A stretch of 44,587 nt of DNA from a virus, in the IMG/VR virus record IMGVR_UViG_3300009136_000011, positions 1-44,587 of that record, one strand, 5' to 3'. Made by a program: the position numbers and the translations under genes. This document shows positions 17,605-25,704 of the stretch, piece after piece. How positions within the stretch are numbered: position 1 is the stretch's first letter; each line of letters opens with the position of its first letter. The notes below the pieces were generated by a model. That model was not told the DNA's origin. It saw nothing but the letters and a program-made list of their open reading frames with translations, and made no database searches.

Positions 17605-18555
17605 CTACGTCCCTGTTTTGCGAGCCTCATGGTCAATGCGAATCTGTAGCAGTTCGCGGTATCGGGCTTGCGTCTTTTCGTCCTTGTTGTACTTCTCGCG
17701 ATCATCGCGCATCAGCTTCTCAATGTCTGCAATTTCATCATCGAGCGTCTGCTGAGCCGTGCCGCCAGACTTCGGCGCTATCTGTGCCACCGGATTGAGC
17801 TTGCGTGAAATACCAGCCAGTCCCTCGAGCACACCGGGAATGTTCATAATTGCGCGGCCGTCACCGTCGCGAGCATTCAGGATGGCGTTGGCATTCTCTT
17901 CGCCAAATGTGCTCTCGATCAAGGATCCGACCAAGTTGATGTTGGCGCGATAGTCGGTGCCCCATTCAGCCCGGAGCGTGTCCTCGGTCTCGGTGTGGTG
18001 CTCGTTGTCCATCTCGGCCATCTGGTCTTGCTGTTGCTCGGCAAAGCCGTTGTACCAGTCGATGACCTTGTGCATCACGGCAGGCTCGACGTTCATTTCG
18101 TGCATGGCGCCTGCGAAGTCTCCGAAGATTTCCTTGTCCTCTGCGCCAATGACCAGCCCCTCGGGCAGGTTCTCGAGATAGCCGGCCGCTTCTGCCGGGA
18201 TACCGTTTGCAGTTCGGTATGCCGCCAGATCCTCGGGCGTAGCATTCTCGTCTGGAGCCTGTCTCAGGTTGCCGCTGGAGATCTTGCCCTGCGCTTCGCG
18301 GAAGGCCTTGCCCATATCGGCAGGCGTCTGGAAACGCTCGAGCTGGCTCTTGAATTTGTCGTCATCGCCTGCGTAGGCGTCACGCCAGTTGGCATTCTTA
18401 GCGGTCTGCGCCGAGTCGATCAGCGCGTCCTGGGTGTCGAAGCTCTTGAGGAATTCGACACGCTCGGGCGGGGTGTCGTCTGTGACCATATCCTTGAACC
18501 AGTCAGGCTCAGTGGGATTGGTGATCGGATTGGTAATCGGGTCTGTTTCAGCCAT
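17605..18555 (-). CDS. Capsid scaffolding/assembly protein
   Basis: This 316-residue acidic protein is rich in Asp, Glu, Gln and Ala, with long predicted helices and a flexible N-terminus. 'DMGKAFREAQGKISSG', then 'NGIPAEAAGYLENLPEGL', and a C-terminal charged helix ('IEKLMRDDREKYNKDEKTQARYRELLQ') are typical of phage capsid-assembly proteins placed between portal and major capsid genes. It overlaps the upstream Bbp19-like gene by 8 bases. Confidence 0.75.
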   Translation of the reverse strand: MAETDPITNPITNPTEPDWFKDMVTDDTPPERVEFLKSFDTQDALIDSAQTAKNANWRDAYAGDDDKFKSQLERFQTPADMGKAFREAQGKISSGNLRQAPDENATPEDLAAYRTANGIPAEAAGYLENLPEGLVIGAEDKEIFGDFAGAMHEMNVEPAVMHKVIDWYNGFAEQQQDQMAEMDNEHHTETEDTLRAEWGTDYRANINLVGSLIESTFGEENANAILNARDGDGRAIMNIPGVLEGLAGISRKLNPVAQIAPKSGGTAQQTLDDEIADIEKLMRDDREKYNKDEKTQARYRELLQIRIDHEARKTGT

Positions 18556-18883
18556 CTTCTAATTCTCTCGCTGCTATTTTGTCGGGGTCAGTCCTTGCCG
18601 TGGCCGACTTTAGCATCCATACCAAAGTGGTTCCTACAAATCGCTTGCCTTCTGCGAACGCTGTCGCGTGTGAATCTCCGGGCCGATAACTCAGGTCATG
18701 CGTCCCGGCTGCTCGAATAATATACGGGAGTATAGCCTCTTGCTGTCGTTTCGATGCGGTGCCGTTGTACAGGGCCCGAATCGCTTGCACTTCAAACTCG
18801 GTGTAATCCGGCCGCATGATCGGGTTCTCATGCGGCAAGCACTCCTCGACGCGGTCCTTCTGTTCTGTCTTGCGCTCGGTCAT
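18548..18883 (-). CDS. Bbp19-like structural protein
   Basis: This 111-residue protein has 'AIRALYNGTASKRQQEAILPYIIRAAGTHDLSY' followed by 'GDSHATAFAEGKRFVG'. This arrangement resembles the small Bbp19-type proteins encoded directly after the portal in BPP-1-like podoviruses. It overlaps the portal stop as ATGA and the scaffold start by 8 bases. The role in the virion is not established. Confidence 0.65.
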   Translation of the reverse strand: MTERKTEQKDRVEECLPHENPIMRPDYTEFEVQAIRALYNGTASKRQQEAILPYIIRAAGTHDLSYRPGDSHATAFAEGKRFVGTTLVWMLKSATARTDPDKIAARELEDG

Positions 18884-20529
18884 GCAGCGTTAGCTTGCGC
18901 CATACTGGCCTCGGCCTGACCGACATCCCTTGCGGCCTCGCCGGCCGTTCTGGCGAGCTCGGCCTCTTCCTGCATTTTCGCTGCTTGCTGTGCTTCGGCA
19001 ACCTGCTCGTTGACCACATCCAGCGGTACGAGGTTTCTGGCCGGCAAGCCAATACCCTCGAGAGCATCTCTGAGAGTGCCGGTGAGGTCGACGTTGAAGG
19101 CTGCGCTCGGATCCATTGCCATGGCCTGCTCCAGCAGTCCTGCAGTTTCCATGAATACGGACGCATTCTTGCGCTCGATCGCATCGTGCAGCGGTGATAC
19201 AAATTTGAAGTGGACCTCACGGCCCTGCAGCTCGCGCGGCATGTCCTGCACGGAGCCGAATGTGCCAGCGCGCAGAAGCAGATCAAAGGTATCTTCGCAA
19301 AGTTGGCCGTTGTATTCATGCTCCATCGGCTCGAATAGTGGAAGGGCTGCCCTGACATACTCTTCTACGCGCTGACCAACCTCGAACGCGGTCATCTCGG
19401 CACCGTCAGACGGCGGTAGCGTCAATTTATTCAGATAGAACGCATCGGCAATCAGCGACATCTGCGCATCGCGCGAGTCGTAGCCCATCGGCAAACCACG
19501 GCGATCCTGATTGATCGGCCGCAGCACATCGCCCTTGCGCTCGTCGTACTCATGGTCGGCCCAGGTGATGCCGCCAGCGAATAGCTGGATGTCCGATCGA
19601 ACGGCATCCTGCGTGGCAATCATCGGCGGTCGGACTGACATCTCGCCTGCTTCAAGCAGGGTCAGGCTCATGGCCTGTAGCAAACGCGCGTCGGGAAGTC
19701 CTGCGACAGTGGCAGGGCTATACGCATATTGGGAGCCCGACACGGTCTGCCACCGCGGAAGGGTGAAACCGCGATTGGTAGCAGGCATCTCGGACATGAT
19801 GTGATTGTTGAGCACATCCAGATAGACGATCATCCATGGATAGCCCTCGCCCTCGCCGTTCTGGCCGCGGTACAGATCCGTGGAAATGACCAGCCGCATA
19901 CATTCGGTTTTCTGCAGATTCTCGATGCCGGTTGCCCATCGACGGATATTCGGGTGCAAAGCGTCCTCGCCAAACATCTCGACGAGCTGCTTAATCATCG
20001 GCTTCCACTTCACGTAGATCTCACCGATCTTGCCAGTCTCGTCCTCAGCCCAACAGACGTCGCGCAAATGCCAGCACCGATACAGCAAGTGCGGCTGAGC
20101 CATGGCCCAGTTGATCTCTTGCGAGATGCAACACTGGCCGAAGGCTGCGAAATCCGCATCGCCCTCAGTGGTGGCCCGGATGAATTGCGCGTTGCGATCG
20201 TACATCGCCCACTTCTGGCGCTTGGTGGCCCACTCGAGCCATTCCTTGCCGGCCTGGGTCAGCTTGTCAGCCTCGTCAACCGAGACCGAAAACCACTCTT
20301 TCGCGCGCGGCCTGAGCATCGCTGCAAAACTGGTGGAGAGCTCGCGATGCACAATAATCGGATAACTCGAATAGAGATGTTCCGCGAACTCCTCACCGAT
20401 GTAGCGCGTCAGAGTAAAGTCGGCACGTTGCGGATAGAAGTTTTCCGCAATTTCCTGCCAGAGTGTCGTGATCGCCTTGCGCTCGTTCTGCAATTGCATC
20501 CCACGCATTATCAGATCGCGCGGATTCAT
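18880..20529 (-). CDS. Portal (head-tail connector) protein
   Basis: The protein has 549 residues, close to podoviral portals (500-560). The N-terminus 'ERKAITTLWQEIAENFYPQRADF', then 'LSTSFAAMLRPRAKEWFSV', the segment 'NAQFIRATTEGDADFAAFGQCC', and the C-terminal helical Ala/Gln-rich tail are hallmarks of the T7 gp8/Head-tail_con family. It forms the dodecameric ring through which DNA is packaged. It lies directly after a small basic gene and the large terminase. Confidence 0.9.
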   Translation of the reverse strand: MNPRDLIMRGMQLQNERKAITTLWQEIAENFYPQRADFTLTRYIGEEFAEHLYSSYPIIVHRELSTSFAAMLRPRAKEWFSVSVDEADKLTQAGKEWLEWATKRQKWAMYDRNAQFIRATTEGDADFAAFGQCCISQEINWAMAQPHLLYRCWHLRDVCWAEDETGKIGEIYVKWKPMIKQLVEMFGEDALHPNIRRWATGIENLQKTECMRLVISTDLYRGQNGEGEGYPWMIVYLDVLNNHIMSEMPATNRGFTLPRWQTVSGSQYAYSPATVAGLPDARLLQAMSLTLLEAGEMSVRPPMIATQDAVRSDIQLFAGGITWADHEYDERKGDVLRPINQDRRGLPMGYDSRDAQMSLIADAFYLNKLTLPPSDGAEMTAFEVGQRVEEYVRAALPLFEPMEHEYNGQLCEDTFDLLLRAGTFGSVQDMPRELQGREVHFKFVSPLHDAIERKNASVFMETAGLLEQAMAMDPSAAFNVDLTGTLRDALEGIGLPARNLVPLDVVNEQVAEAQQAAKMQEEAELARTAGEAARDVGQAEASMAQANAA

Positions 20530-20771
20530 CCCCCGAGGCCTGTGCGATTCGTGAGCACGGTCTGTGCTCTGGCTGATGTGCGCTTGGCCGCTTTTCGACG
20601 CTCGACCAGACGGATCTCTTCCTCGTCAGGGAGTGCGGCATCCTGAAACATTTTGTCTTTTTTCTTTTTCGACTTGGCTGCCTTCGCCTTCCGGCGCTCG
20701 TCGTTGGTCATGTAGCCTCGACCGACTGATGCGTTGGCGATGCGCTTGGCCGTGTTCTTTAATCCACCCAT
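20526..20771 (-). CDS. Small Lys-rich protein between terminase and portal
   Basis: The ATG at 20771-20769, with GAGGA upstream, gives 81 residues beginning MGGLKNTAKRIANASVG. The centre is a Lys-rich helix (RRKAKAAKSKKKKDK) followed by an acidic patch. The stop overlaps the portal start as ATGA. Many podoviruses carry a small basic gene here. The function is unknown. Confidence 0.7.
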   Translation of the reverse strand: MGGLKNTAKRIANASVGRGYMTNDERRKAKAAKSKKKKDKMFQDAALPDEEEIRLVERRKAAKRTSARAQTVLTNRTGLGG

Positions 20772-20781
20772 GTCGCAGTCC

Positions 20782-22428
20782 TCATCGGTTCCTTCTCCTT
20801 GGTCCCATATTGACAGATGGCCGTCGATTGACGTTGCCGAGCATCGTACCCGCCATTTGGTCTTTTCGCCACTCATGCAAGTGCGTGACCGACCGAGGAC
20901 CCGAGCTCCAGCTCTGCACCACAGCATCGCCGCGGTCTGGCGAGCGGCCGAGCAATTTGACCGCATCCTTCTTGGTCATCACCTTGATGCCGTTCGGCGT
21001 AAGTTCCCACGTTAAAATGGTCAGATCGGCTTTCAGCATGAGATCGTCAGGCAGCGCGATCGGAGATCCACCGTCCTGATTTGGGTCCAGCGCCTCCATG
21101 AATTTCCAGTAGACCTCGGCGCGCTTGTTGAAAAACTTGAGCTGCTTTTCCTTGGTCCGGGCGACCGATGAATCCATGCCGACATGACGCATACACTCGA
21201 CGCCGTTTTCCTCGAGATGCGCGAAGGCTTCGGCGCCAGTGCGCTCGCCGCAGTCGATCACCGGGATGGCCGAATGCTTGCGGTGTTTCAGGACTAAGGC
21301 AGCAAGATCTCGTCCATGCGGAGTCTCACTACCCGGAGTGGCGATGACGGCCGGGTAGAATCCATCGTAACGCGGAGCCAGGACTGCCTCGTCACGTTTG
21401 CTGGCTCCATCCACTCCGATGGCACACATCGGGACATTAAGCGGCGGTGAGCCGAAGAAATCTTGTTGCCATCGGTTTTGCGCGGCGATGATCCAGTCGG
21501 TTGGAATAAGCTGGTCTGGCTCGTCTTGTCGAGCAGCCATGAAGTTACCATCGCGGATTGCGGAGCGCAGGGGTTCCTGCAGGCTGTCAAGTTTCGCGGC
21601 GTATTTGCCATCGGCAGCAAGGAACGGATTGTCGTCGAGTCGCCCTGGGATGAAGGTGCGGGACTCGGGCTTGAGCATTTTCGGTGAGCCGTCATCGTTG
21701 TTTCTCCCTGATGGAATGCGAACATCTGGCCCCTCGACCCAGTGATCGAAGGACTTGCCTGAATCATTGACCAGTGTCACGACCCATCGGAGCTCACCGG
21801 GCTCAGCCGGTCGCTCGTAGCGGTTATCCAGCCACGGCGCAAACATCGGAATGATCCAGTCGCCGGCCGAGGTCGTCGGTGGATTCGAGGCGAGGATGAC
21901 GCGACAGCGTTGCTCATCGTCTGCCGATCGCACCCAACCCATGAGAAAGCGGATTGCCGCCTCGCGGTTCTGCACAACCTCATCGATGGCCAGCAAATCG
22001 TGCGGCCTGCCCTGCCAGTGATCCTCGTCGCCCGGTTTTGCGATACCGCCGAAATCGATAATGCGGCCCTCGGCTGTCGTCAGCCGTGGCTTGGATCCGT
22101 TGTAACCCTTATCCGAGCCATTGATCTCGATGGCGCGATCGGTCAGGCCGGTCAGATCTGTATAGAATTTTCGGATGATGAGCGTTTTCTGATGCTCAGT
22201 GAATGCAAGCCCCAGGATCAGATCTGTTTTGCCCGATCCACCGGATCCTCCGTAGAGCAGCACATCAGCCTGACACTTGACCGCGTCGAGTTGCGGCCCC
22301 GGCGTTGGAAACCAGAGTCGCCCCTGAGACCTTTCCTCAACCTGTCGATCGATCTCGGCCTTCTTGTCATCCGGCAAAGCGTCGTATTTTCCGACCAGCT
22401 CGTCTATCAGTGCGGACTCTTGCGTCAT
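20782..22428 (-). CDS. terL: Terminase large subunit
   Basis: This 548-residue packaging motor has a Walker A-like motif GGSGGSGKT at residues 60-68 after 'ADVLLY', and a Walker B 'LLAIDE' ending at D149-E150. The C-terminal half contains acidic residues in 'CAIGVDGASKRDEAV' and 'VIDCGERTGA' that fit the RNase-H-like nuclease domain. It drives DNA translocation into the prohead and cuts concatemers. The ATG overlaps the upstream stop as ATGA. Confidence 0.93.
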   Translation of the reverse strand: MTQESALIDELVGKYDALPDDKKAEIDRQVEERSQGRLWFPTPGPQLDAVKCQADVLLYGGSGGSGKTDLILGLAFTEHQKTLIIRKFYTDLTGLTDRAIEINGSDKGYNGSKPRLTTAEGRIIDFGGIAKPGDEDHWQGRPHDLLAIDEVVQNREAAIRFLMGWVRSADDEQRCRVILASNPPTTSAGDWIIPMFAPWLDNRYERPAEPGELRWVVTLVNDSGKSFDHWVEGPDVRIPSGRNNDDGSPKMLKPESRTFIPGRLDDNPFLAADGKYAAKLDSLQEPLRSAIRDGNFMAARQDEPDQLIPTDWIIAAQNRWQQDFFGSPPLNVPMCAIGVDGASKRDEAVLAPRYDGFYPAVIATPGSETPHGRDLAALVLKHRKHSAIPVIDCGERTGAEAFAHLEENGVECMRHVGMDSSVARTKEKQLKFFNKRAEVYWKFMEALDPNQDGGSPIALPDDLMLKADLTILTWELTPNGIKVMTKKDAVKLLGRSPDRGDAVVQSWSSGPRSVTHLHEWRKDQMAGTMLGNVNRRPSVNMGPRRRNR

Positions 22429-22850
22429 CGGATCGCCTTCATCGCTTCATTGACCGTGATAATACCGCCATACATGGGAGCTGCCAAACGCTGCCCCAGT
22501 GCTCTCAAATGCTGCGCCATCTGATTGCGGTCCTTGTGCATCCGACAAAAAGCGGCGTGTTCAGCCTTGTGCGCCGGGATCTCCTGAGACAAACGGAACT
22601 CAGGATCCTCGAGAAACCGATCCCACCAGACCTCAACACCGATCTCGTCCTGCTGCGCAAAATGAACCTTCTCATGCGCCAGCAGCTCGAGCGGCAAAAT
22701 GCCACCGCCCGGATTGTAGATGGTGTGCCCGTAAGCAAAGATATTGCGCTCGGTAACTGGCAGTTTCGCGCGTATTGCTGAGATATTCGGCGGCCAGTCA
22801 TTCACCACATTCACATCACGCGCCGGCAGGCTCAATTTTTTTTTCGTCAT
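22425..22850 (-). CDS. HExxH protein, putative zinc metallopeptidase
   Basis: This 141-residue protein has HEKVH at residues 59-63 within 'LPLELLAHEKVHFAQQ', and 'SQEIPAHKAEHAAF' about 30 residues later, where a third zinc ligand would be expected. The pattern is that of small phage proteins annotated as putative metallopeptidases. The second such gene is at 8027-8320, with the same spacing between the two motifs. It lies just before the large terminase in the operon. A role in head maturation is possible but unproven. Confidence 0.7.
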   Translation of the reverse strand: MTKKKLSLPARDVNVVNDWPPNISAIRAKLPVTERNIFAYGHTIYNPGGGILPLELLAHEKVHFAQQDEIGVEVWWDRFLEDPEFRLSQEIPAHKAEHAAFCRMHKDRNQMAQHLRALGQRLAAPMYGGIITVNEAMKAIR

Positions 22851-23032
22851 TTCGGCACTTCAACACACCGGGCCACACCCTCAAACTGAAAACCGTCCGC
22901 AGGATTGGCCACAAAAAACGACTCAGCCACCGCCTCGCAATCCGCGATCGACCGCCAACCATCAAACTCGACCGGCTCCAATAACCGCCCATCCGGGCCC
23001 AGGACCCACAACAACATCACAACCTTAATCAT
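22847..23032 (-). CDS. Small protein with hydrophobic N-terminus
   Basis: This 61-residue protein begins MIKVVMLLWVLGPDGR, followed by 'SIADCEAVAESFF' and two cysteines (positions near 32 and 56) that could form a disulfide if the protein is exported. It starts with an ATGA overlap and ends with one. The general layout resembles small periplasmic phage proteins. No function can be assigned. Confidence 0.6.
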   Translation of the reverse strand: MIKVVMLLWVLGPDGRLLEPVEFDGWRSIADCEAVAESFFVANPADGFQFEGVARCVEVPK

Positions 23033-23241
23033 TTCTTCTCTCCTCGAGGCCGGCGCGGCCTCAAATTTTTTTGTCGGGCACCAGATACCTTTGCCACAGC
23101 CGCCAACCTATCCGGTATTTCGGGCCTCTCAAATCCTTCGGGCTCATTGCCGGTGAGGCGAAACCAGCGGGACTTCCACCCCTCCGCGGGGATCCGATCC
23201 AACGCTGTAAAGCTAGATATGGGACGGATAAACGACTTCAT
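23029..23241 (-). CDS. Small basic hypothetical protein
   Basis: This 70-residue protein begins MKSFIRPISSFTALDRIPAE and ends in an Arg/Lys-rich tail. The overlap with the next gene (ATGA at 23032-23029) supports translation. No good Shine-Dalgarno sequence is visible before the ATG, whose upstream bases are A-rich. The family is not recognised. Confidence 0.55.
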   Translation of the reverse strand: MKSFIRPISSFTALDRIPAEGWKSRWFRLTGNEPEGFERPEIPDRLAAVAKVSGARQKNLRPRRPRGEKK

Positions 23242-23407
23242 TTATTTTTTTCTGGAAAATCGTGGGGAGATGCCCCATACCCCGCGCGTCGATCGCGCTC
23301 AGCGGGGCCCCATCGCATATAAGGCACCCCCCACCTCGATCGTTTCGGGCGAGCTCGGCGCCGACCGGAATGATTCCGGTTCTGTTCCTTAATGGGCGGC
23401 GAATCAA
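23213..23407 (-). CDS. Doubtful TTG-initiated frame downstream of the small terminase
   Basis: A 64-codon frame starts at a TTG just after the small terminase stop and contains a CxxC pair (CLIC). It has no Shine-Dalgarno sequence and its third codon positions are less GC-rich than in its neighbours. The same bases (23242-23403) hold several palindromes, including the 17-bp one at 23364. The stretch could be a non-coding packaging or regulatory site instead of a gene. Confidence 0.25.
   Translation of the reverse strand: MIRRPLRNRTGIIPVGAELARNDRGGGCLICDGAPLSAIDARGMGHLPTIFQKKINEVVYPSHI
23364..23380. repeat. 17-bp palindrome, copy 1
   Basis: The sequence ACCGGAAT-G-ATTCCGGT has perfect 8-base arms around one central base. 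The identical sequence (reverse orientation) occurs at 39867-39883, and its core GGAATCATTCC also occurs at 28811-28821. It lies just downstream of the small terminase gene, where recognition sites for packaging often lie. Confidence 0.7.
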
Positions 23408-24015
23408 TCACTTGGCGTCGGGCTATCCGATGTGTCTACAGTGGTTGACTGGCCTTCAATGGTGGCGCCTGCTGCCTTGTCCTCCAGCATGAACAGGGCC
23501 AAGCGCCGCATCTTCTCTCGGGCTGACAGGGCTGTGATGTCCACTTTGACGCCGACCTCGCCGCTGACCTCATGCTCGACCCGGTCGCCGTAGACCTTGG
23601 GCTGCAGCTTGCCGAGGAGCCATTGCCGGCTGTGGATCCTGAGCCGATCGCGCTGGACATTGGCATGGTTCGGCACCATGACCTCGTCGCCGTACTTGTT
23701 GAGCCCCGGCACCATGTCGTTGGTGCCATCGTCCGCAATCTCGAGGATGTCCGAGGCCCAGTACTCAAGCAGATCGTCGCGCGCATCGCGATATTGGTCG
23801 CGGAGCTCAGGCTTTTCACGAAGCCACCGCAGCACTGTTGACTTGTGCGGCATTTCCGGGTCCCGGCAGACCTCCCTCAGGGAATTGCCGTGGCTGATCC
23901 TGTCGCAGATGGTCGTCCACAGCGCAGGAGTGAAGATACTCACAGCGCCACCCTTGTTTGCTCCTATAGGGGCAGTCTCTACATCCTGCGCACTTTCTGG
24001 TGATGTTGCCTGCAA
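23404..24015 (-). CDS. terS: Terminase small subunit (Sf6-like)
   Basis: The protein has 203 residues. The segment 'CDRISHGNSLREVCRDPEMPHKSTVLRWLREKPELRDQYRDAR' is the helix-turn-helix region of the Sf6 gp1 type of small terminase. It is followed by 'LRIHSRQWLLGKLQPKVYGDR', also characteristic. It recognises viral DNA and activates TerL. The start is a TTG at 24015 without a clear ribosome site. An internal start is possible but would remove part of a plausible leader. It is the first gene of the leftward late block. Confidence 0.82.
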   Translation of the reverse strand: MQATSPESAQDVETAPIGANKGGAVSIFTPALWTTICDRISHGNSLREVCRDPEMPHKSTVLRWLREKPELRDQYRDARDDLLEYWASDILEIADDGTNDMVPGLNKYGDEVMVPNHANVQRDRLRIHSRQWLLGKLQPKVYGDRVEHEVSGEVGVKVDITALSAREKMRRLALFMLEDKAAGATIEGQSTTVDTSDSPTPSD

Positions 24016-24160
24016 GGTCGCTCTCCGAGGCCAGTAGGTCCGCGGATTCTAGCCTAATTTGCTCTGGCCTGTTGACAGCGGAAAGGATTTCCGGCTAAGG
24101 TGGCCTTCGGCCAACCCGGAAGCGGGATGGCACTGACAACAACCGCGAGGAAACGAGACC
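24016..24160. promoter_or_regulatory. Divergent promoter region between late and rightward blocks
   Basis: Rightward: TTGACA at 24072-24077 is a perfect -35, followed after 18 bases by a weaker TAAGGT. The spacer contains the inverted repeat GGAAA-GGA-TTTCC, suggesting an operator between the two boxes. Leftward: TAGAAT at 24051-24046 is a good -10, with TCAACA 18 bases upstream. The two -35 elements overlap. A TGGCC-TTC-GGCCA hairpin follows at about 24103-24115. Promoter calls are by eye only. Confidence 0.5.
24144..24152 (+). promoter_or_regulatory. CGCGAGGAA leader/ribosome site 1
   Basis: CGCGAGGAA lies 8 bases before the ATG at 24161. It is one of six copies placed 3-8 bases before rightward starts. 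It extends the ordinary GAGGA ribosome site with a conserved CGC. Confidence 0.7.
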
Positions 24161-24688
24161 ATGCTAGATACCAACTCCAAAGCTCTCTGGGATGCCATGA
24201 CCGTCGAGGCTGGCAAACACAACGAGACCAACGACTGCACTGTCCGCTGCCTGACAGCTTCGACAGGGCTGCCATACGATGTCTGCCACGCTCAGCTCAA
24301 GAAGCAGGGCCGCAAAAACCGCAAGGGCTGTCACTGGTTCATCGAGGGTCCGAAGGCTGCCAAGGCCCTTGGATTCACGATGCGCAAATTGGGCCGTGAC
24401 GAGTACCGGGCCAAGACGATGATAACCGCCGAGCGGGATCGCAAGCTGCAGTCTGGCAGCTACGCTGTTCTGGTCCGAGGCCACGTTGCCGCGATGGTCG
24501 ATGGCAAGGTCATCGACTGGAGCCAAGGTCGCCGCCACAGAATCGCAGCGATCTACGAAGTCACCAAAGACGCCAATGTCCCGGCACCAGTTCCGGCCAA
24601 GCCGAAACGCAGCAGGATGCCCAAGGGCTCGACGACATGGCAGTCATTCCGCAAGTACAAGAAAGCTGACAATCTGGAGCTGTTCTGA
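24161..24688 (+). CDS. Papain/C39-like cysteine peptidase-fold protein
   Basis: The protein has 175 residues. 'NETNDCTVRCLTASTGLPYDVCHAQLKKQGR' places a candidate nucleophile Cys26 in the 'DC.VR.L' motif of small phage C39-like proteins. 'SGSYAVLVRGHVAAMVDGKVIDW' supplies the matching His108 and Asp119 of a Cys-His-Asp triad. The C-terminal ~40 residues are basic and look disordered. It is the first gene of the rightward block, so it is probably expressed early. A host-directed protease or deubiquitinase-like activity is possible; the substrate is unknown. Confidence 0.7.
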   Translation: MLDTNSKALWDAMTVEAGKHNETNDCTVRCLTASTGLPYDVCHAQLKKQGRKNRKGCHWFIEGPKAAKALGFTMRKLGRDEYRAKTMITAERDRKLQSGSYAVLVRGHVAAMVDGKVIDWSQGRRHRIAAIYEVTKDANVPAPVPAKPKRSRMPKGSTTWQSFRKYKKADNLELF

Positions 24689-25689
24689 TGCCAGCACAAG
24701 CTGACTTGTTTCCCGTATCCCGCCCCGGCCGGATCGAGCTCCCTGAGGGCTCTCCGGTCGTGGTCTGTTACGGAGCTGGCGTCGACTCGACGGCCATGCT
24801 GATCGCCCTGCACCGGGCAGGAATCACCCCGGACCTAATCACGTTCGCTGATGTCGGAGCTGAGAAGCCAGAGACATACGCGATGGTCGAAACGATGAAC
24901 CAGTGGTGCCGCTCAGTCGGCTTCCCTGAGGTCGTGACCTGCACCAAACTGACTCTGCCGACGACAGGCTACGACACGCTGACCGGCAACTGCACCAGCA
25001 ACGAAACGCTGCCTTCACTGGCCTTCGGAATGAAGTCCTGCAGCATCAAATGGAAGCAGGGACCGCAGGACCAATATCTGCGAGGATGCGCTTCCGGTCC
25101 AAACAAACGAGACCCGCACCCCGTATGGTCTGCGGCCCAGGATCGCGGCGTAAAACCAGTGAAGCTGATCGGCTACGATGCCGGCCCTGCAGATCTGCGC
25201 CGATCCAAGAAACTCAAGGAGGCCGATGCTCACTTCGAGTACCGCTATCCGCTGCAACAACTCGGCATGGCTCGAGGCGAGTGCATCGCACTGATCGTCG
25301 ACGAGGGCCTGCCAGTTCCGATCAAGAGCGCCTGCTACTTCTGCCCCGCATCCCAGAAATGGGAATTGTGGTGGCTGGCCGGCGAGCATCCTGAGCTGTT
25401 CGAGAAGGCTCTCGAGATGGAGGTCACAGCGATGACTGGCCATCACACAAGATTCGACGAGATCGAGATGGGCGCCGGCTTCATGGAGCTGATCGGATCT
25501 GGAAAACGCTGGCCGTCGACGAGCACCACTGTCGGACTCGGCCGGTCGTTTGCTTGGAACCACTGGGCACGAATGAACAACGTCTGTGACAGCGCCGGCA
25601 AGGTCATTGCTGACCGCGAATGGTGTCTGGCACAGGCCAGTAAACTGAAAGCCTCAGGCGGCAATGCTGCCGACCTGAGAACCTGCTAA
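24688..25689 (+). CDS. PP-loop ATP pyrophosphatase, PAPS reductase-like (first copy)
   Basis: The protein has 333 residues. The PP-loop is GAGVDSTA at residues 29-36 (canonical SGGxDS with Ala for the first Gly pair), after 'GSPVVVCY'. Cysteine motifs follow: 'GMKSCSIKWKQGP', similar to the CysH-family 'C...K..P', and 'ACYFCPAS', about 100 residues apart. Family members activate a substrate by adenylation and often add or remove sulfur (PAPS reductase, DndC, tRNA thiolases). It lacks the catalytic C-terminal ECGLH of true CysH, so assimilatory sulfate reduction is unlikely. The start overlaps the upstream stop as TGATG. Confidence 0.8.
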   Translation: MPAQADLFPVSRPGRIELPEGSPVVVCYGAGVDSTAMLIALHRAGITPDLITFADVGAEKPETYAMVETMNQWCRSVGFPEVVTCTKLTLPTTGYDTLTGNCTSNETLPSLAFGMKSCSIKWKQGPQDQYLRGCASGPNKRDPHPVWSAAQDRGVKPVKLIGYDAGPADLRRSKKLKEADAHFEYRYPLQQLGMARGECIALIVDEGLPVPIKSACYFCPASQKWELWWLAGEHPELFEKALEMEVTAMTGHHTRFDEIEMGAGFMELIGSGKRWPSTSTTVGLGRSFAWNHWARMNNVCDSAGKVIADREWCLAQASKLKASGGNAADLRTC

Positions 25690-25690
25690 C

Positions 25691-25699
25691 CGCGAGGAA
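25691..25699 (+). promoter_or_regulatory. CGCGAGGAA leader/ribosome site 2
   Basis: This exact copy lies five bases before the ATG at 25705, in the short gap after the first PP-loop gene, and is preceded by AAC as in copies 1 and 3. Confidence 0.7.
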
Positions 25700-25704
25700 A
25701 TACC

